A stretch of 64,000 nt of DNA from Allochromatium palmeri. Its GTDB lineage: Bacteria; Pseudomonadota; Gammaproteobacteria; Chromatiales; Chromatiaceae. The notes beneath the pieces are model-generated. The model saw only the letters and a list, made by a program, of their open reading frames with translations, did not search any database and was not told where the DNA came from. Position 1 is the first letter of the stretch, and each line of letters begins with the position of its first letter. Shown piece by piece: positions 1 through 8,349 of the stretch. The stretch is from assembly GCF_009720725.1 (NCBI RefSeq), contig NZ_WNKT01000003.1, forward strand, positions 1 to 64,000. The letters run 5' to 3'. The position numbers and the translations under genes were made by a program.

Positions 1-138
1 ACGCTCACCGTCGGCAGCGCGCAGCACGATCTGCGCCCGCTGCACCAGGCTGTGGGCGGTTTCACGGCTTCGCGCCAAACCTTCCAGGACGGTGCGTGGT
101 TCAGGGGGTAGCTCAATCAACGGGGCAGGACGGGCCAT
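1..138 (-). mobile_element. IS630-type transposase, N-terminal fragment cut by the window edge
   Basis: Reading the minus strand from an ATG at 138 gives 46 open residues to the edge of the window. They begin MARPAPLIELPPEPR and continue with a basic helical stretch containing LVQRAQIVLRAADGE. This resembles the start of the helix-turn-helix DNA-binding domain of IS630-family transposases, which typically have R-A-x-I-V-L-x-A-A-x-G here. The catalytic DDE part would lie outside the window. I could not identify the element's terminal inverted repeat or TA target duplication between 139 and 233, although TA dinucleotides occur there. The family call rests on one motif only. Confidence 0.55.
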
Positions 139-233
139 GGGAAGCGACTCACAATCAGGCTGTGGGAGAATGATGAGCGATTATCCCGAAAATTCACAGT
201 GCGCGGTACTAGCTCGAATCCGCGCCGATGGCA

Positions 234-2141
234 TCAGTCGCGGTCGAGAATATAGACCTCGACCCGGCGGTTCTTGCCACGCCCCTCGGCGGTCGTGTTG
301 TCGGCGATCGGGCGCGTCGGTCCCAGCCCCTCGGCAGTCAGACGCCCTTCATCCACGCCGCGTTCGACAAGTGCCTGACGAACCGCCTCGGCACGCTGGA
401 GTGACAGGCTTTGGTTCAGCGCTGCACTGCCGAGACTGTCGCTATGCCCCTCGATGCGCGCAGTCAGCTCGGGATGGCTCTTAAGGAGTGCGGCGATGCG
501 GTCCAGACTCTCCAGCTCGCCGGCCGGTAGCGTCGCCTGGCCGATGGTAAAGCTCAGATCGGATTCAGCCAGATTCAGGAGCAACCCGTGCTCGGTGAAG
601 GTGCCATTGAGCTGGGCGAAACTGGTTTGCAGAGCGCGCAAACGGGCCAGTTCATCCGCCGCCTCACCCTGATCGGCTGACGGCGCCGACTGGCGTGCCG
701 TCTCCAGCTCGGTTTCGAGCGCGGCGATCTGCTGCTGAGCGTCAGCCAAGGCCTGATCGGCGCTCTGAGCGCGTGCCTGCTCCAGTTCGGCTTCAAGCGA
801 CGTGATCTGTGCCTGGGCTTCGTTCAGCGCCGTATCCAGCGCCGGATCGCTCTGAGCCTCGGTACGCACGGTCTGCAACTCAGCTTCGAGTGATTCGATC
901 CGCGCTTGCGCCTCGACCAGCGCCTGACTGTCGTCCTGCATGGCTGTCTCGGCCGCCTGCTGGAGTTCAGCCAAACGCGTGCGCGCCTGCTCCAGTGCTT
1001 CGTTCAACGCCGCTTGTGAGTCTTCGGCCTGGGAGCGCGCTGTCTCCAGACTGGATTCCAGCTCCTGGATACGCGCCTCGGCAGCGGTCAACTGCTCGGC
1101 AGCTTGGGCCTCGTCGTTGGCCTCGGTACGGACCGCCTCCAGTGCTGTCTGCATCTCGGCCAGGCGCTGATCGCGTTCGGCCAGTGCTGCATCGCGTGCA
1201 GCGGCGGTCTCTGCATGCTGCTGCTCCAGAGCCGCGCGCGCCTCGCGCTCGGCGTTCAGCTCGGCTTCGAGCGCGGCGACCCTGGCCAGTGCTTCGCGCG
1301 CCTGTCCAGCCTGAGCGGCATCATGCTGGCTCAACTCAAGATCCATGCGCACTTGCTGCAGTTCAGTCTGAGACTCGGCCAGACGCGCGCGCGTGGCCTC
1401 CAGTTCCTTATAGTTCGTCTCGAACTCGGCCTTGGTGGTGGCGAGTTCGTCGGCGAGCGCCTGAGCCTCGGCGATACGGCCAGCGGGCGTGCCCAAGGGG
1501 CCCAGTTCCTGGATGGTCCTGAGCAGTTCAGCGTCTTCGGGTGTGGTACGCGCCAGGGATACACGCTCGTTGAGATGGCGCTCCAGCTCGGCGATGCGCT
1601 GCTGATGACTGGTCGCGGCCTCGGCGATGGTGTCATTGACCCGGCTCAGATCCGCCTTCAGCCCCTGCACCTTGGCGCGCTCGGCTTCCAGTTGCGCCCA
1701 GATCTCGTCGTGTATCGCCGCGAGACGTTCCTGCTCGGCGATGGCTCGGGCCGTTTTTTGACGCTCGTCGGCCAGCACCGCCGCGTGCGCGGCCTTGATG
1801 CCCTCCATGTCCTGACCCAGACCGACCTTGATCTCTTCGAGCATATGGATCTGGTCGTTCAGATCCTGCTTCTCGTCCTTGAACTGCTCCTTGAGCGCAT
1901 TGATATCGGCGCGGCTGGCGTTCCAGCCCTCCTCGGCCGCCAGACGCCGTGCCTCGGTCTCCTTGACGCGATTGCTCAGTTGAACGATGAGGCCGTCCTT
2001 CTCAGCGAGCTGCGCGTTGAGTCGGTCGTCGTACCAGTCATAGAGGATGTAGACGCCAACCAGCGCCAACATCAAGGCAAAGGCAATCAGTTTCCAGAAG
2101 GATTGACTACCGGACTGAGGGCGGCTTGGCTCGGACATCAT
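234..2141 (-). CDS. OmpA/MotB-domain inner-membrane-anchored coiled-coil protein
   Basis: The 635-residue protein has a short cytoplasmic N-terminus and one membrane helix at about residues 15-34 (LIAFALMLALVGVYILYDW). A very long Ala/Glu/Gln-rich coiled coil runs from about 40 to 510. The C-terminus (about 530-635) is an OmpA-like peptidoglycan-binding domain with RIEGHSDSLGS, the repeat LQRAEAVRQAL and GKNRRVEVYI. This fits a protein tethered in the inner membrane that spans the periplasm to reach the cell wall; a specific role cannot be assigned. Two adjacent ATG codons follow an AGGAGA ribosome site, and the second (2138) has the better spacing. It lies 88 bases after ackA on the same strand, so it may share the pta-ackA transcript. 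Confidence 0.8.
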   Translation of the reverse strand: MMSEPSRPQSGSQSFWKLIAFALMLALVGVYILYDWYDDRLNAQLAEKDGLIVQLSNRVKETEARRLAAEEGWNASRADINALKEQFKDEKQDLNDQIHMLEEIKVGLGQDMEGIKAAHAAVLADERQKTARAIAEQERLAAIHDEIWAQLEAERAKVQGLKADLSRVNDTIAEAATSHQQRIAELERHLNERVSLARTTPEDAELLRTIQELGPLGTPAGRIAEAQALADELATTKAEFETNYKELEATRARLAESQTELQQVRMDLELSQHDAAQAGQAREALARVAALEAELNAEREARAALEQQHAETAAARDAALAERDQRLAEMQTALEAVRTEANDEAQAAEQLTAAEARIQELESSLETARSQAEDSQAALNEALEQARTRLAELQQAAETAMQDDSQALVEAQARIESLEAELQTVRTEAQSDPALDTALNEAQAQITSLEAELEQARAQSADQALADAQQQIAALETELETARQSAPSADQGEAADELARLRALQTSFAQLNGTFTEHGLLLNLAESDLSFTIGQATLPAGELESLDRIAALLKSHPELTARIEGHSDSLGSAALNQSLSLQRAEAVRQALVERGVDEGRLTAEGLGPTRPIADNTTAEGRGKNRRVEVYILDRD

Positions 2142-2229
2142 CGTCTCCTGAAAATTTGCACCGGGCGATTATCGCGTACTTGCGCGGCTGATCCCAGCAC
2201 AGCCGTGGCGATCTGGCAGCGCTTCGATC

Positions 2230-3441
2230 TCAGGCATCGCCCGCGACCGTCCGCAGCGCCTGCTGGGCGATCTCCAGTTCTTCATTGGTCGGGATGACCA
2301 GGATCCTGACGTCGCCCCCGGGCACGCTGATGCAGCGCTCACCGCGCAGGGCGCGTGAATTATTGAGTTCGCTGTCAATCAGGATGCCCAGACGCTCCAG
2401 TCCCTCGCAGGCGCGACGGCGGATCTCAGCAGCATTCTCGCCGATACCGCCGGTAAAGACGATGGCATCGACCTGACCCAGCTCGGCGTAATAGGCGCCG
2501 ATATATTTCTTGAGCCTGTGGGTGGTGATGGCGATGGCCAGCTCGGCGCGCTCATCACCGGCGGCGGCCAGTTGATCGATCTCGCGCATGTCGTTGACAC
2601 CGCACACACCCAGCAGTCCGCTCTGACGGTTGAACAGCCGGTCCAGCCCGTCGGCATCCAGCCCCAGATGCTTGCACAGATAGATAACGACGGCCGGATC
2701 GATGTCGCCACTGCGTGTGCCCATGACCAGCCCTTCGAGCGGCGTCAGGCCCATGGACGTATCGACGCACTGTCCGGCGCGGATCGCCGTGGCGCTCGCA
2801 CCATTGCCCAGATGCAAGGTAATCAGATTGCACTGATCGAGCGGCTTGCCGAGCTGTTCGGCGGCGCGCTTGGCGACATAGTGATGCGAGGTGCCGTGGA
2901 AACCATAACGGCGGATGCGATGCTCGCTATAGAGCGCCTCGGGAATGGCATAGCGATAGGCCGCCGGCGCCATGGTCTGATGAAACGCCGTATCGAAGAC
3001 CGCCACCGAAGGCACGCCTGGAAAGTTCGCGCGCGCCGCCTCGATGCCGGCCAGATGGCCGGGGTTGTGCAGCGGAGCGAGCGGAACCACCTCGCGGATA
3101 GCTTCGATCACAGCCTCATCAATGGGCGCCGGCTGCTTGAAGCGCACCCCGCCATGGACCACGCGATGCCCGATGGCCGCCAGCTCGCTGACCTCGACCA
3201 GCACCCCGCTGTCACGCAGCGCACGGATGATGTAATCGATGCCCTGCGCGTGACTCGGAATCGGCAGTGACTCCTGGCTCGAATGCGACGCCTCATCAGC
3301 GTCGAGCCAGTTGAGCTTGACCTCGCCTTCCGGCTCACCGATGCGCTCGACCAGGCCCGAGGCCAGCGCCTGCCAGTCCTCGACGCGGAAGAGTTGATAT
3401 TTGATCGAGGAACTACCCGAGTTGAGAACCAGAACCTTCAT
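2230..3441 (-). CDS. ackA: Acetate kinase
   Basis: Acetate kinase interconverts acetyl phosphate plus ADP with acetate plus ATP in the cytoplasm. The 403-residue length is normal. The N-terminus MKVLVLNSGSSSIKYQLF is the family signature, and LHLGNGASATAIRAG and VFTGGIGENAAEIR are the phosphate- and ATP-binding motifs of the ASKHA fold. RVVHGG near residue 90 carries a conserved active-site arginine. Its ATG shares one base with the TAA stop of pta (TAATG), so translation is probably coupled. Together the two enzymes form the acetate overflow and assimilation pathway. No unusual features. Confidence 0.97.
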   Translation of the reverse strand: MKVLVLNSGSSSIKYQLFRVEDWQALASGLVERIGEPEGEVKLNWLDADEASHSSQESLPIPSHAQGIDYIIRALRDSGVLVEVSELAAIGHRVVHGGVRFKQPAPIDEAVIEAIREVVPLAPLHNPGHLAGIEAARANFPGVPSVAVFDTAFHQTMAPAAYRYAIPEALYSEHRIRRYGFHGTSHHYVAKRAAEQLGKPLDQCNLITLHLGNGASATAIRAGQCVDTSMGLTPLEGLVMGTRSGDIDPAVVIYLCKHLGLDADGLDRLFNRQSGLLGVCGVNDMREIDQLAAAGDERAELAIAITTHRLKKYIGAYYAELGQVDAIVFTGGIGENAAEIRRRACEGLERLGILIDSELNNSRALRGERCISVPGGDVRILVIPTNEELEIAQQALRTVAGDA

Positions 3442-5561
3442 TAAGCCGTTTCCTCGTTGGTCGTCATGGTTGCGACGGATTCGCTCTGCGCCTGGATGGC
3501 GGTGATCGCTACAGTATTGACGATATCCGTGACGGTACAGCCACGACTGAGATCATTGACCGGCTTGTTCAGCCCCTGAAGCACCGGGCCGATGGCCACG
3601 GCGTTGGCGCTGCGCTGCACGGCCTTGTAGGTATTGTTGCCAGTATTGAGGTCGGGGAAGATGAGCACGGTCGCATGACCCGCGACCTCACTGTCTGGCA
3701 TCTTGGAGCGCCCGACCTCGATGTCGACGGCGGCATCGTACTGAATCGGTCCCTCGACCTTGAGATCGGGCCGACGCTCGCGCACCAGACGCACCGCCTC
3801 GCGCACCCGGTCGACGTCCTCGCCCTTGCCCGAGCTGCCGCTCGAATAGGACAGCATGGCGATGCGCGGCTCGATACCGAAGGCCAAAGCCGTTGAGGCC
3901 GAGCTGATCGCGATGTCGGCCAGTTCCTCGGAGTCGGGGTTAGGATTGACCGCGCAGTCGCCATAGACCAGCACCCGATCCGGCAGACACATGAAGAACA
4001 CGCTGGAGACCAGCTTGACGTCCGGTTTGGTCTTGACCGTCTCGAACGAGGGCCGGATGGTGTGCTGAGTGGTGTGGGTCGCGCCCGAGACCATGCCATC
4101 GGCGTCGCCATGATAGACCATGAGGGTGCCGAAATAGCTGACATCCTGCAGCACGTCGTGCGCCATCTGCTCGGAGATGCCCTTGTGCTTGCGCAGCTCG
4201 TAGTAGGTCTGGGCATAGCGGAGGCGATCGGGCGAATCGACCGGATCGATGATGCGGATGTCGTCGAGATCCAGACCCAATTCAGCGGCGCGGCGGTAGA
4301 TGCGCTCGGGATTGCCAAGCAGCGTCAGCTCGGCGACCTTGCGCAGACTCAGGATCTCGGCGGCGCGCAGGATGCGCTCGTCGCCGCCCTCGGGCAGCAC
4401 GATGCGCTGGCGCCTGGATTTGGCGCGGCGGATCAGCTCGTACTCGAACATCAGCGGCGTGACCCGCTCGGAGTGATGCACGGCCACGCGCCCGCGCAGC
4501 TCCTCAAGATCGACATGCGCCTCGAAGACACCGAGCGCGGCGGCGATCTTGCGCTCGTCGCCCGGCAGCAGGCTCGATTCGATCCCGCTGACGTGCATGG
4601 CGGTGGTGAAGGTATCGGTCGGCACCTGGAGGATGGCAACCTTGGTGCGGCGCAGACCATCGATCAGATCGCGGACCTTTTCAGCAGGTTGCAGACCGCC
4701 GGTGAGCAGCAGCCCGGCCACGCGCGGAAAGGCCGAAGACACATCAGCGGCCAGACTTGCCAGGATGATATCCGAGCGGTCACCGGGCGTGATGATGAGA
4801 CAGCCGTCCTCGACATAGCGCAGGAAATCCGGGATCTCCATGGCGGCGATCTTGTAGTTGGTGACGACCTGATGCAGGGCATCGCCCTCGCCATAGAGAC
4901 ATTCAGCGCCGAGTGCCTGACGGATCTCGCCCATGGTCGGCATGCCGAGCGCCGGCTGTTCGGGCAGCACATAGATGGTCTCGGTCTCAGTGAGCAGATG
5001 CTGGACCCGGCTACACACCGCCTCCAGATCGTCCGGCGCCACGCCATTGAGCACGCTGGCCAGAAAATCCGCGCCGCGCTCGCGCATCAGCTCGTGTGTG
5101 ATGTGCAGCGCATCCCAGGCTTCCTGTGGTGTACGCCCGAAGCCCTTGACCACGGCCACCAGGCTGCAACCGAAGTTGTTGGCCAGATCGACGTTGAAGC
5201 CGAACTCCAGCGAGGGGATGAGACCGTTGTAGTCGGTGCCGGCACAGACGACCAGATCGCACTGCTCTTCGAGCATCTTGAACTTGTTCATGATGAGCTT
5301 GAGCAGCTCGTCATAGCGCCCGCTGCCGATGAACTGACGCGCCGTCTCCACGGTGCAGCCGTAGAGCATCTCGGGTGGAAAGGGCAGTTCGTAACGGGCG
5401 CAGATCAGGGCGGTGAGATTGTCCAGCTCAGCGCCCCTGGGCGCGAAGGGACGGAAGAAACCGACCTTGCGGCCAACCGCTGACAACATCTCCATAAAAC
5501 CCAGGACGACGACCGACTTGCCGCTACCGGCACCGGCGCCAGCGATATAGATGCTTTGCAT
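3441..5561 (-). CDS. pta: Phosphate acetyltransferase, long form
   Basis: This enzyme converts acetyl-CoA and phosphate to acetyl phosphate and CoA. The 706-residue protein has the long enterobacterial-type layout. First comes a P-loop dethiobiotin-synthetase-like domain (GAGAGSGKS at about 8-16), then a DRTGG-type regulatory domain (about 220-330), then the catalytic PTA domain (about 385-700), which contains LPEGGDERILRAAE, GMVSGATHTT and FPDLNTGNNTYKAVQ. The ATG at 5561 is preceded only by a weak GAGTGA ribosome site. A terminator-like hairpin with a T-run lies 16 bases upstream, so pta either starts from a promoter very close to the gene or depends on readthrough. The gene overlaps ackA by one base. 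Confidence 0.96.
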   Translation of the reverse strand: MQSIYIAGAGAGSGKSVVVLGFMEMLSAVGRKVGFFRPFAPRGAELDNLTALICARYELPFPPEMLYGCTVETARQFIGSGRYDELLKLIMNKFKMLEEQCDLVVCAGTDYNGLIPSLEFGFNVDLANNFGCSLVAVVKGFGRTPQEAWDALHITHELMRERGADFLASVLNGVAPDDLEAVCSRVQHLLTETETIYVLPEQPALGMPTMGEIRQALGAECLYGEGDALHQVVTNYKIAAMEIPDFLRYVEDGCLIITPGDRSDIILASLAADVSSAFPRVAGLLLTGGLQPAEKVRDLIDGLRRTKVAILQVPTDTFTTAMHVSGIESSLLPGDERKIAAALGVFEAHVDLEELRGRVAVHHSERVTPLMFEYELIRRAKSRRQRIVLPEGGDERILRAAEILSLRKVAELTLLGNPERIYRRAAELGLDLDDIRIIDPVDSPDRLRYAQTYYELRKHKGISEQMAHDVLQDVSYFGTLMVYHGDADGMVSGATHTTQHTIRPSFETVKTKPDVKLVSSVFFMCLPDRVLVYGDCAVNPNPDSEELADIAISSASTALAFGIEPRIAMLSYSSGSSGKGEDVDRVREAVRLVRERRPDLKVEGPIQYDAAVDIEVGRSKMPDSEVAGHATVLIFPDLNTGNNTYKAVQRSANAVAIGPVLQGLNKPVNDLSRGCTVTDIVNTVAITAIQAQSESVATMTTNEETA

Positions 5562-5576
5562 GATGTCACTCTAACG

Positions 5577-5609
5577 AAAAAAAGATCAGCCGCGCGTCTG
5601 GCGCGGCTG
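5577..5609 (-). terminator. Rho-independent terminator or pta leader hairpin
   Basis: A perfect 9-bp inverted repeat (cagccgcgc at 5587-5595, gcgcggctg at 5601-5609) with a 5-base loop is followed, read on the minus strand, by GATC and then seven T residues (5583-5577). It is an excellent intrinsic terminator for the thioredoxin-like gene that ends at 5680. The T-run ends only 15 bases before the pta ATG, so the hairpin could also act in the pta 5' leader. Confidence 0.8.
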
Positions 5610-5679
5610 CTGAAATGCTGCATTGCGCAAAAATACCAGATTCTCTGCGGCAAGGGGCGACCGGGATATGACACCGGCC

Positions 5680-6732
5680 TCAGGGCGCCTCAGGTTGACG
5701 CAACGCCCGCGAGTCGCTGTCGCCCGGCGTGCGATCGGAGTGCGAGTGGATATCGTCGAGCACCTCACTCAGACGATAGAAGTCGACGACCGCATCGAGC
5801 CGCTGCAACTCACGGCCTCGTTCATCGAAGAACAGGAGCGCCGGCGCATGCTGGAGTCCAAGTTCATCGGCCCAGGCGCGCGCCGTGGTGCGCTGGCCGT
5901 CTGGCGTGATGACGGGCGTATCGGAGCGCCTGTCGAGCTGGACCGCATCGAGTGCCTCGAACCCTCGCTGGATCTCGGGCGCGCGCCGCACCTGACCGTG
6001 AAGCAGGTCGCAGGCGTGACAGTCGCCGCGCTCGAAGAAAACCGCCAGCGGCCGTGCGGACGGAAGACGTCGGTCGAGTACATGGGGCGGCGGACTGAAG
6101 AACGGCTGATCGTTGAGATCCTCGCTGTCGAAGACCAGACGCTCGTCGCCGCGCGCCAGATAGTCGTCGAAGGACTCGCGCTGATAGTGACCGTCGGCGA
6201 CGTATTCGAGCGCGGCCCGGAATTGATAGGGCGGATAATAGCCGCGCAGCCTGAGCGCCAGCCGACCCTCGGCGTCATAGAACAGGAGCGAGGGCGTGAA
6301 ATCGGTCTGCTCGCGCCGCGCCCAGGTGTGTTCGTCGAGTCGTTCGCCGTCGAGCGTTCTGACCTCGGCGCGGCCCTGGATGTCGATGGGTACCAGATCG
6401 AAATGATGGCGGAGATAGGCGAGGATATCCGGGTCGGCGAGGTTCACACGCATGAATCGTTCACAATGGACGCAGTGGTTCTGGCCGAAATAGACCATGA
6501 GTCCGCGCTTGCCGGTGGCGATGGCGGCTTCGAGGTCGGCGCGAATGTCGAGCCGATCCGACAGGAACCAGTCCGGATACGCCGCCGTCTCACTGACATG
6601 CTGAGCTAGCGTGCCACCCTGCGGTTCCAGGTCGTCGGGTCGATCAAACGCCGGCAACGCTGAGCTGAACACGATCAGCACTGAAATGAGGTTCTTTCGA
6701 GCCAGGGCCGAAAGCTCAATCGTCCAGGCCAT
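5680..6732 (-). CDS. Exported protein with two thioredoxin-like domains
   Basis: The 350-residue protein has a hydrophobic N-terminal segment (about 12-29) that looks like a signal peptide or anchor. The first thioredoxin-fold domain has the redox motif C-V-H-C at residues 87-90 (VYFGQNHCVHCERF). The second, from about residue 225, has C-H-A-C in FFERGDCHACDLL. Each CxxC sits after the usual beta strand, as in thioredoxin-fold DUF255/SoxW-type proteins. A role in periplasmic thiol or disulfide exchange is an inference; no substrate is evident. The gene is probably monocistronic, with a terminator about 70 bases downstream. A near-perfect TTGACA lies at 6766-6771 upstream on the minus strand, but without a convincing -10. 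Confidence 0.75.
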   Translation of the reverse strand: MAWTIELSALARKNLISVLIVFSSALPAFDRPDDLEPQGGTLAQHVSETAAYPDWFLSDRLDIRADLEAAIATGKRGLMVYFGQNHCVHCERFMRVNLADPDILAYLRHHFDLVPIDIQGRAEVRTLDGERLDEHTWARREQTDFTPSLLFYDAEGRLALRLRGYYPPYQFRAALEYVADGHYQRESFDDYLARGDERLVFDSEDLNDQPFFSPPPHVLDRRLPSARPLAVFFERGDCHACDLLHGQVRRAPEIQRGFEALDAVQLDRRSDTPVITPDGQRTTARAWADELGLQHAPALLFFDERGRELQRLDAVVDFYRLSEVLDDIHSHSDRTPGDSDSRALRQPEAP

Positions 6733-6903
6733 ATTGGTGCATCACCACTTGCCGCAAGCGGCCTGTCAAGTCCCCGGAGATTGTAGACGCGCTTTTTGAA
6801 GAGTTCGGGGCGTTTTCATGCCATCCGAGCGCAGGTGCGGCGAACACCTCCAAGTAGCGTCGGGCGGGGCCATCATGACGCCGCGCGATGGCTCAATCTT
6901 TCA

Positions 6904-7107
6904 TCAGGCGGCCCTGGCCTCCGTCTCGGCCCACAGGCCCCGAATCTGTTTGAGCGTTTTTTCTGCCGACTGAAGTGCCTCCACAGCATCACGTCGATCC
7001 GGGTGACGCTCGACCTCTTCACGCATCGTTTGACAAAACGCCTCCCAGTCAGACACGCGGAGACTACCCGGCTCTTCGTAGATGTAACGCATGTATTCAT
7101 CGCTCAT
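6904..7107 (-). CDS. Small acidic protein, copy 1 of the JAB-partner family
   Basis: This 67-residue acidic protein is predicted mostly helical. It begins MSDEYMRYIYEEPGSLR and contains DWEAFC, MREEV and HPDR. It is clearly paralogous to the product of 8147-8338: Y-x-Y-E-E-P-x-S-L-R, D-W-E-x-F-C, M-R-E-E-V, H-P-D-R and E-A-L are shared in the same order. Its ATG overlaps the stop of the JAB-fold gene (ATGA), with AAGG seven bases upstream, so the two are co-translated. I do not recognise the family. A small acidic partner encoded next to a predicted enzyme could be an inhibitor, an immunity protein or a subunit; this is inference. Confidence 0.7.
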   Translation of the reverse strand: MSDEYMRYIYEEPGSLRVSDWEAFCQTMREEVERHPDRRDAVEALQSAEKTLKQIRGLWAETEARAA

Positions 7108-7643
7108 TCGATCACCTTCCGCGCCATCGCTAAAACCGACTCGCTGTTGAGAGCGTAGCGGATCGCACCTTGTCTTTCCAATAGCAACGCCATGACGACT
7201 TGCCATAGCCCGGCTTGTGCCGACTCCTGGCTGACGTGGCCACGGCTCACCGCGCGCATGGTCAGCATCTTGGCTTGAGAAGAAGCGTCCTGAACAAGGA
7301 TCTCGGCGACAGGTACCGGCAACGCATCGCCATTTCGTTCGGCACTCGACCAGCCGCCAAGGTGTCCATGGGCATCGACTCGCGCAAGATCAGGCCGCCC
7401 AAGCAGTAGGCGGAGGTCAGGGCGGCTCAGACTATCCCCTGTTGGGTGGTTGTGGTGCAGGATCACCCGGGCATTCGAGGAATCAAATTCCGGCACTTTC
7501 AGCGAGTTCTGAAACTCTCCGCCAAAAGAAACCGTGGTCCCATCGGCCAATACTGCCATGCCATGTTCTTTGCCGGTCGCGATCCCTTTGCGCATGACTT
7601 CATCACGTGCACGGTTGTGGATCGGCCCGAGATCAACAGGCAA
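7104..7643 (-). CDS. JAB/RadC-like metalloprotease-fold protein, copy 1 (damaged 5' end)
   Basis: The protein of about 179 residues carries a JAMM-type motif, HHNHPTGDSLSRPDL. It has the H-x-H-P, S and D spacing that binds zinc in RadC and JAB peptidases, and an upstream acidic residue in GKEHGMAV could complete the site. The C-terminus (LWQVVMALLLER, YALNSES) matches copy 2 (8350-8928). The only start in this frame is a TTG at 7643 with no good ribosome site. The ATG that aligns with the start of copy 2 lies about 45 bases upstream but is separated by a one-base deletion and an in-frame TAA. This copy may therefore be translated poorly or be decaying, although the rest of the frame is intact. 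Confidence 0.65.
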   Translation of the reverse strand: MPVDLGPIHNRARDEVMRKGIATGKEHGMAVLADGTTVSFGGEFQNSLKVPEFDSSNARVILHHNHPTGDSLSRPDLRLLLGRPDLARVDAHGHLGGWSSAERNGDALPVPVAEILVQDASSQAKMLTMRAVSRGHVSQESAQAGLWQVVMALLLERQGAIRYALNSESVLAMARKVIE

Positions 7644-7788
7644 CAGATCACGGCCAAGGCTCCTAATTCTTAGGATCGCATGACCGGCGAGCTTACCACA
7701 GCACCCAGCGTCCCAATCCGATGTACCTCTGGCGGCCCATCGAAGATGTCGATCAGGCGATCATCCTTGGGCGCCGCGTTGCGCTCGG

Positions 7789-7805
7789 CCTATCCGCCCG
7801 ACCGG
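7789..7805. repeat. 17-bp direct repeat, left copy (boundary of the duplicated block)
   Basis: The 17-mer cctatccgcccgaccgg occurs here and again at 9017-9033. There it covers the last codons and the stop of the MmeI-like gene. It marks the upstream end of the similarity between the two JAB/small-protein units, suggesting that a block beginning at the stop of the large gene was duplicated head to tail. Confidence 0.7.
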
Positions 7806-7823
7806 GGCGGGTGGCGGATCGAA

Positions 7824-8147
7824 TCAGGTGGCCTGAGGCTCCTGCACATGAAAGACCAGCCCTTGCTCGACAGCGTACTCAATCATCTGATACGCCATCA
7901 GGCGACAGGCTCGTGGGCTGTACTTGTCACGTTCATCGATCTGGATCTCGGACACCTGATAACAGGTGCCGAAGTCCGCGTTTGCCAAGGCCACCGCTTC
8001 CTGAACCACAGCGGCAACCGGGCGTAGATCATTCAGCGGCTCGACGCCAAAGCGCAACCCAAGATAGTGATCGTTCAAACCCGTGATCCTGGCGGCTTTC
8101 AACCAATCGCCTTGCTGTACGATCTGCATCACACGGACTCCGGGCAT
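7824..8147 (-). CDS. Unknown 107-residue protein at the junction of the duplicated units
   Basis: The protein begins MPGVRVMQIVQQGDWLK and ends FHVQEPQAT. Its ATG shares one base with the stop of the preceding small gene (TAATG), so it is the third cistron of the copy 2 operon. It has no membrane segment, no signal peptide and no motif I recognise. Features include HYLGLRFGVEP, an alanine-rich helix (VVQEAVALANA) and a final hydrophobic strand. The copy 1 unit has no counterpart downstream of 6904. Tight coupling to the JAB-fold and small acidic genes argues that it acts with them, but its role is unknown. Confidence 0.65.
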   Translation of the reverse strand: MPGVRVMQIVQQGDWLKAARITGLNDHYLGLRFGVEPLNDLRPVAAVVQEAVALANADFGTCYQVSEIQIDERDKYSPRACRLMAYQMIEYAVEQGLVFHVQEPQAT

Positions 8148-8338
8148 TAAGCCGCATTGGACTGCGGCGCCTCCCAAGCTTGCCTGATGCCATCGAGCAT
8201 GAACTCCGCGAACCGAAGCGCCTCGATGGCGTCATCACGATCAGGATGTTGAGCCACTTCTTCGCGCATTGCGGCGCAAAAATCTTCCCAGTCAGCTATG
8301 CGCAGACTAGAGGGTTCTTCATAAACATAGGTCATCAT
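8147..8338 (-). CDS. Small acidic protein, copy 2 of the JAB-partner family
   Basis: This 63-residue acidic protein starts MMTYVYEEPSSLR. I chose the ATG at 8338 because AAGGAG lies five bases before it; the upstream in-frame ATG at 8353 has the ribosome site inside it. The protein is helical, with DWEDFC, MREEV, HPDRDDAIEAL and a C-terminal NAA. It is paralogous to 6904-7107. The gene begins 11 bases after the stop of the JAB-fold gene and overlaps the following 107-residue gene, making a three-gene operon. It has no recognised family. It is all-helical in appearance, so it is unlikely to be the ubiquitin-like partner seen with other JAB enzymes. Confidence 0.72.
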   Translation of the reverse strand: MMTYVYEEPSSLRIADWEDFCAAMREEVAQHPDRDDAIEALRFAEFMLDGIRQAWEAPQSNAA

Positions 8339-8349
8339 TCGACACTCCT

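Noticed and set aside
4062-5483. Rightward open frame of 473 codons across pta
   Set aside because: Antisense shadow of a well-supported gene; no domain seen.
5623-6609. Long rightward open frame of 328 codons opposite the thioredoxin-like gene
   Set aside because: It is the antisense shadow of 5680-6732, has no ribosome site or recognisable motif, and the minus-strand frame carries two CxxC domains.
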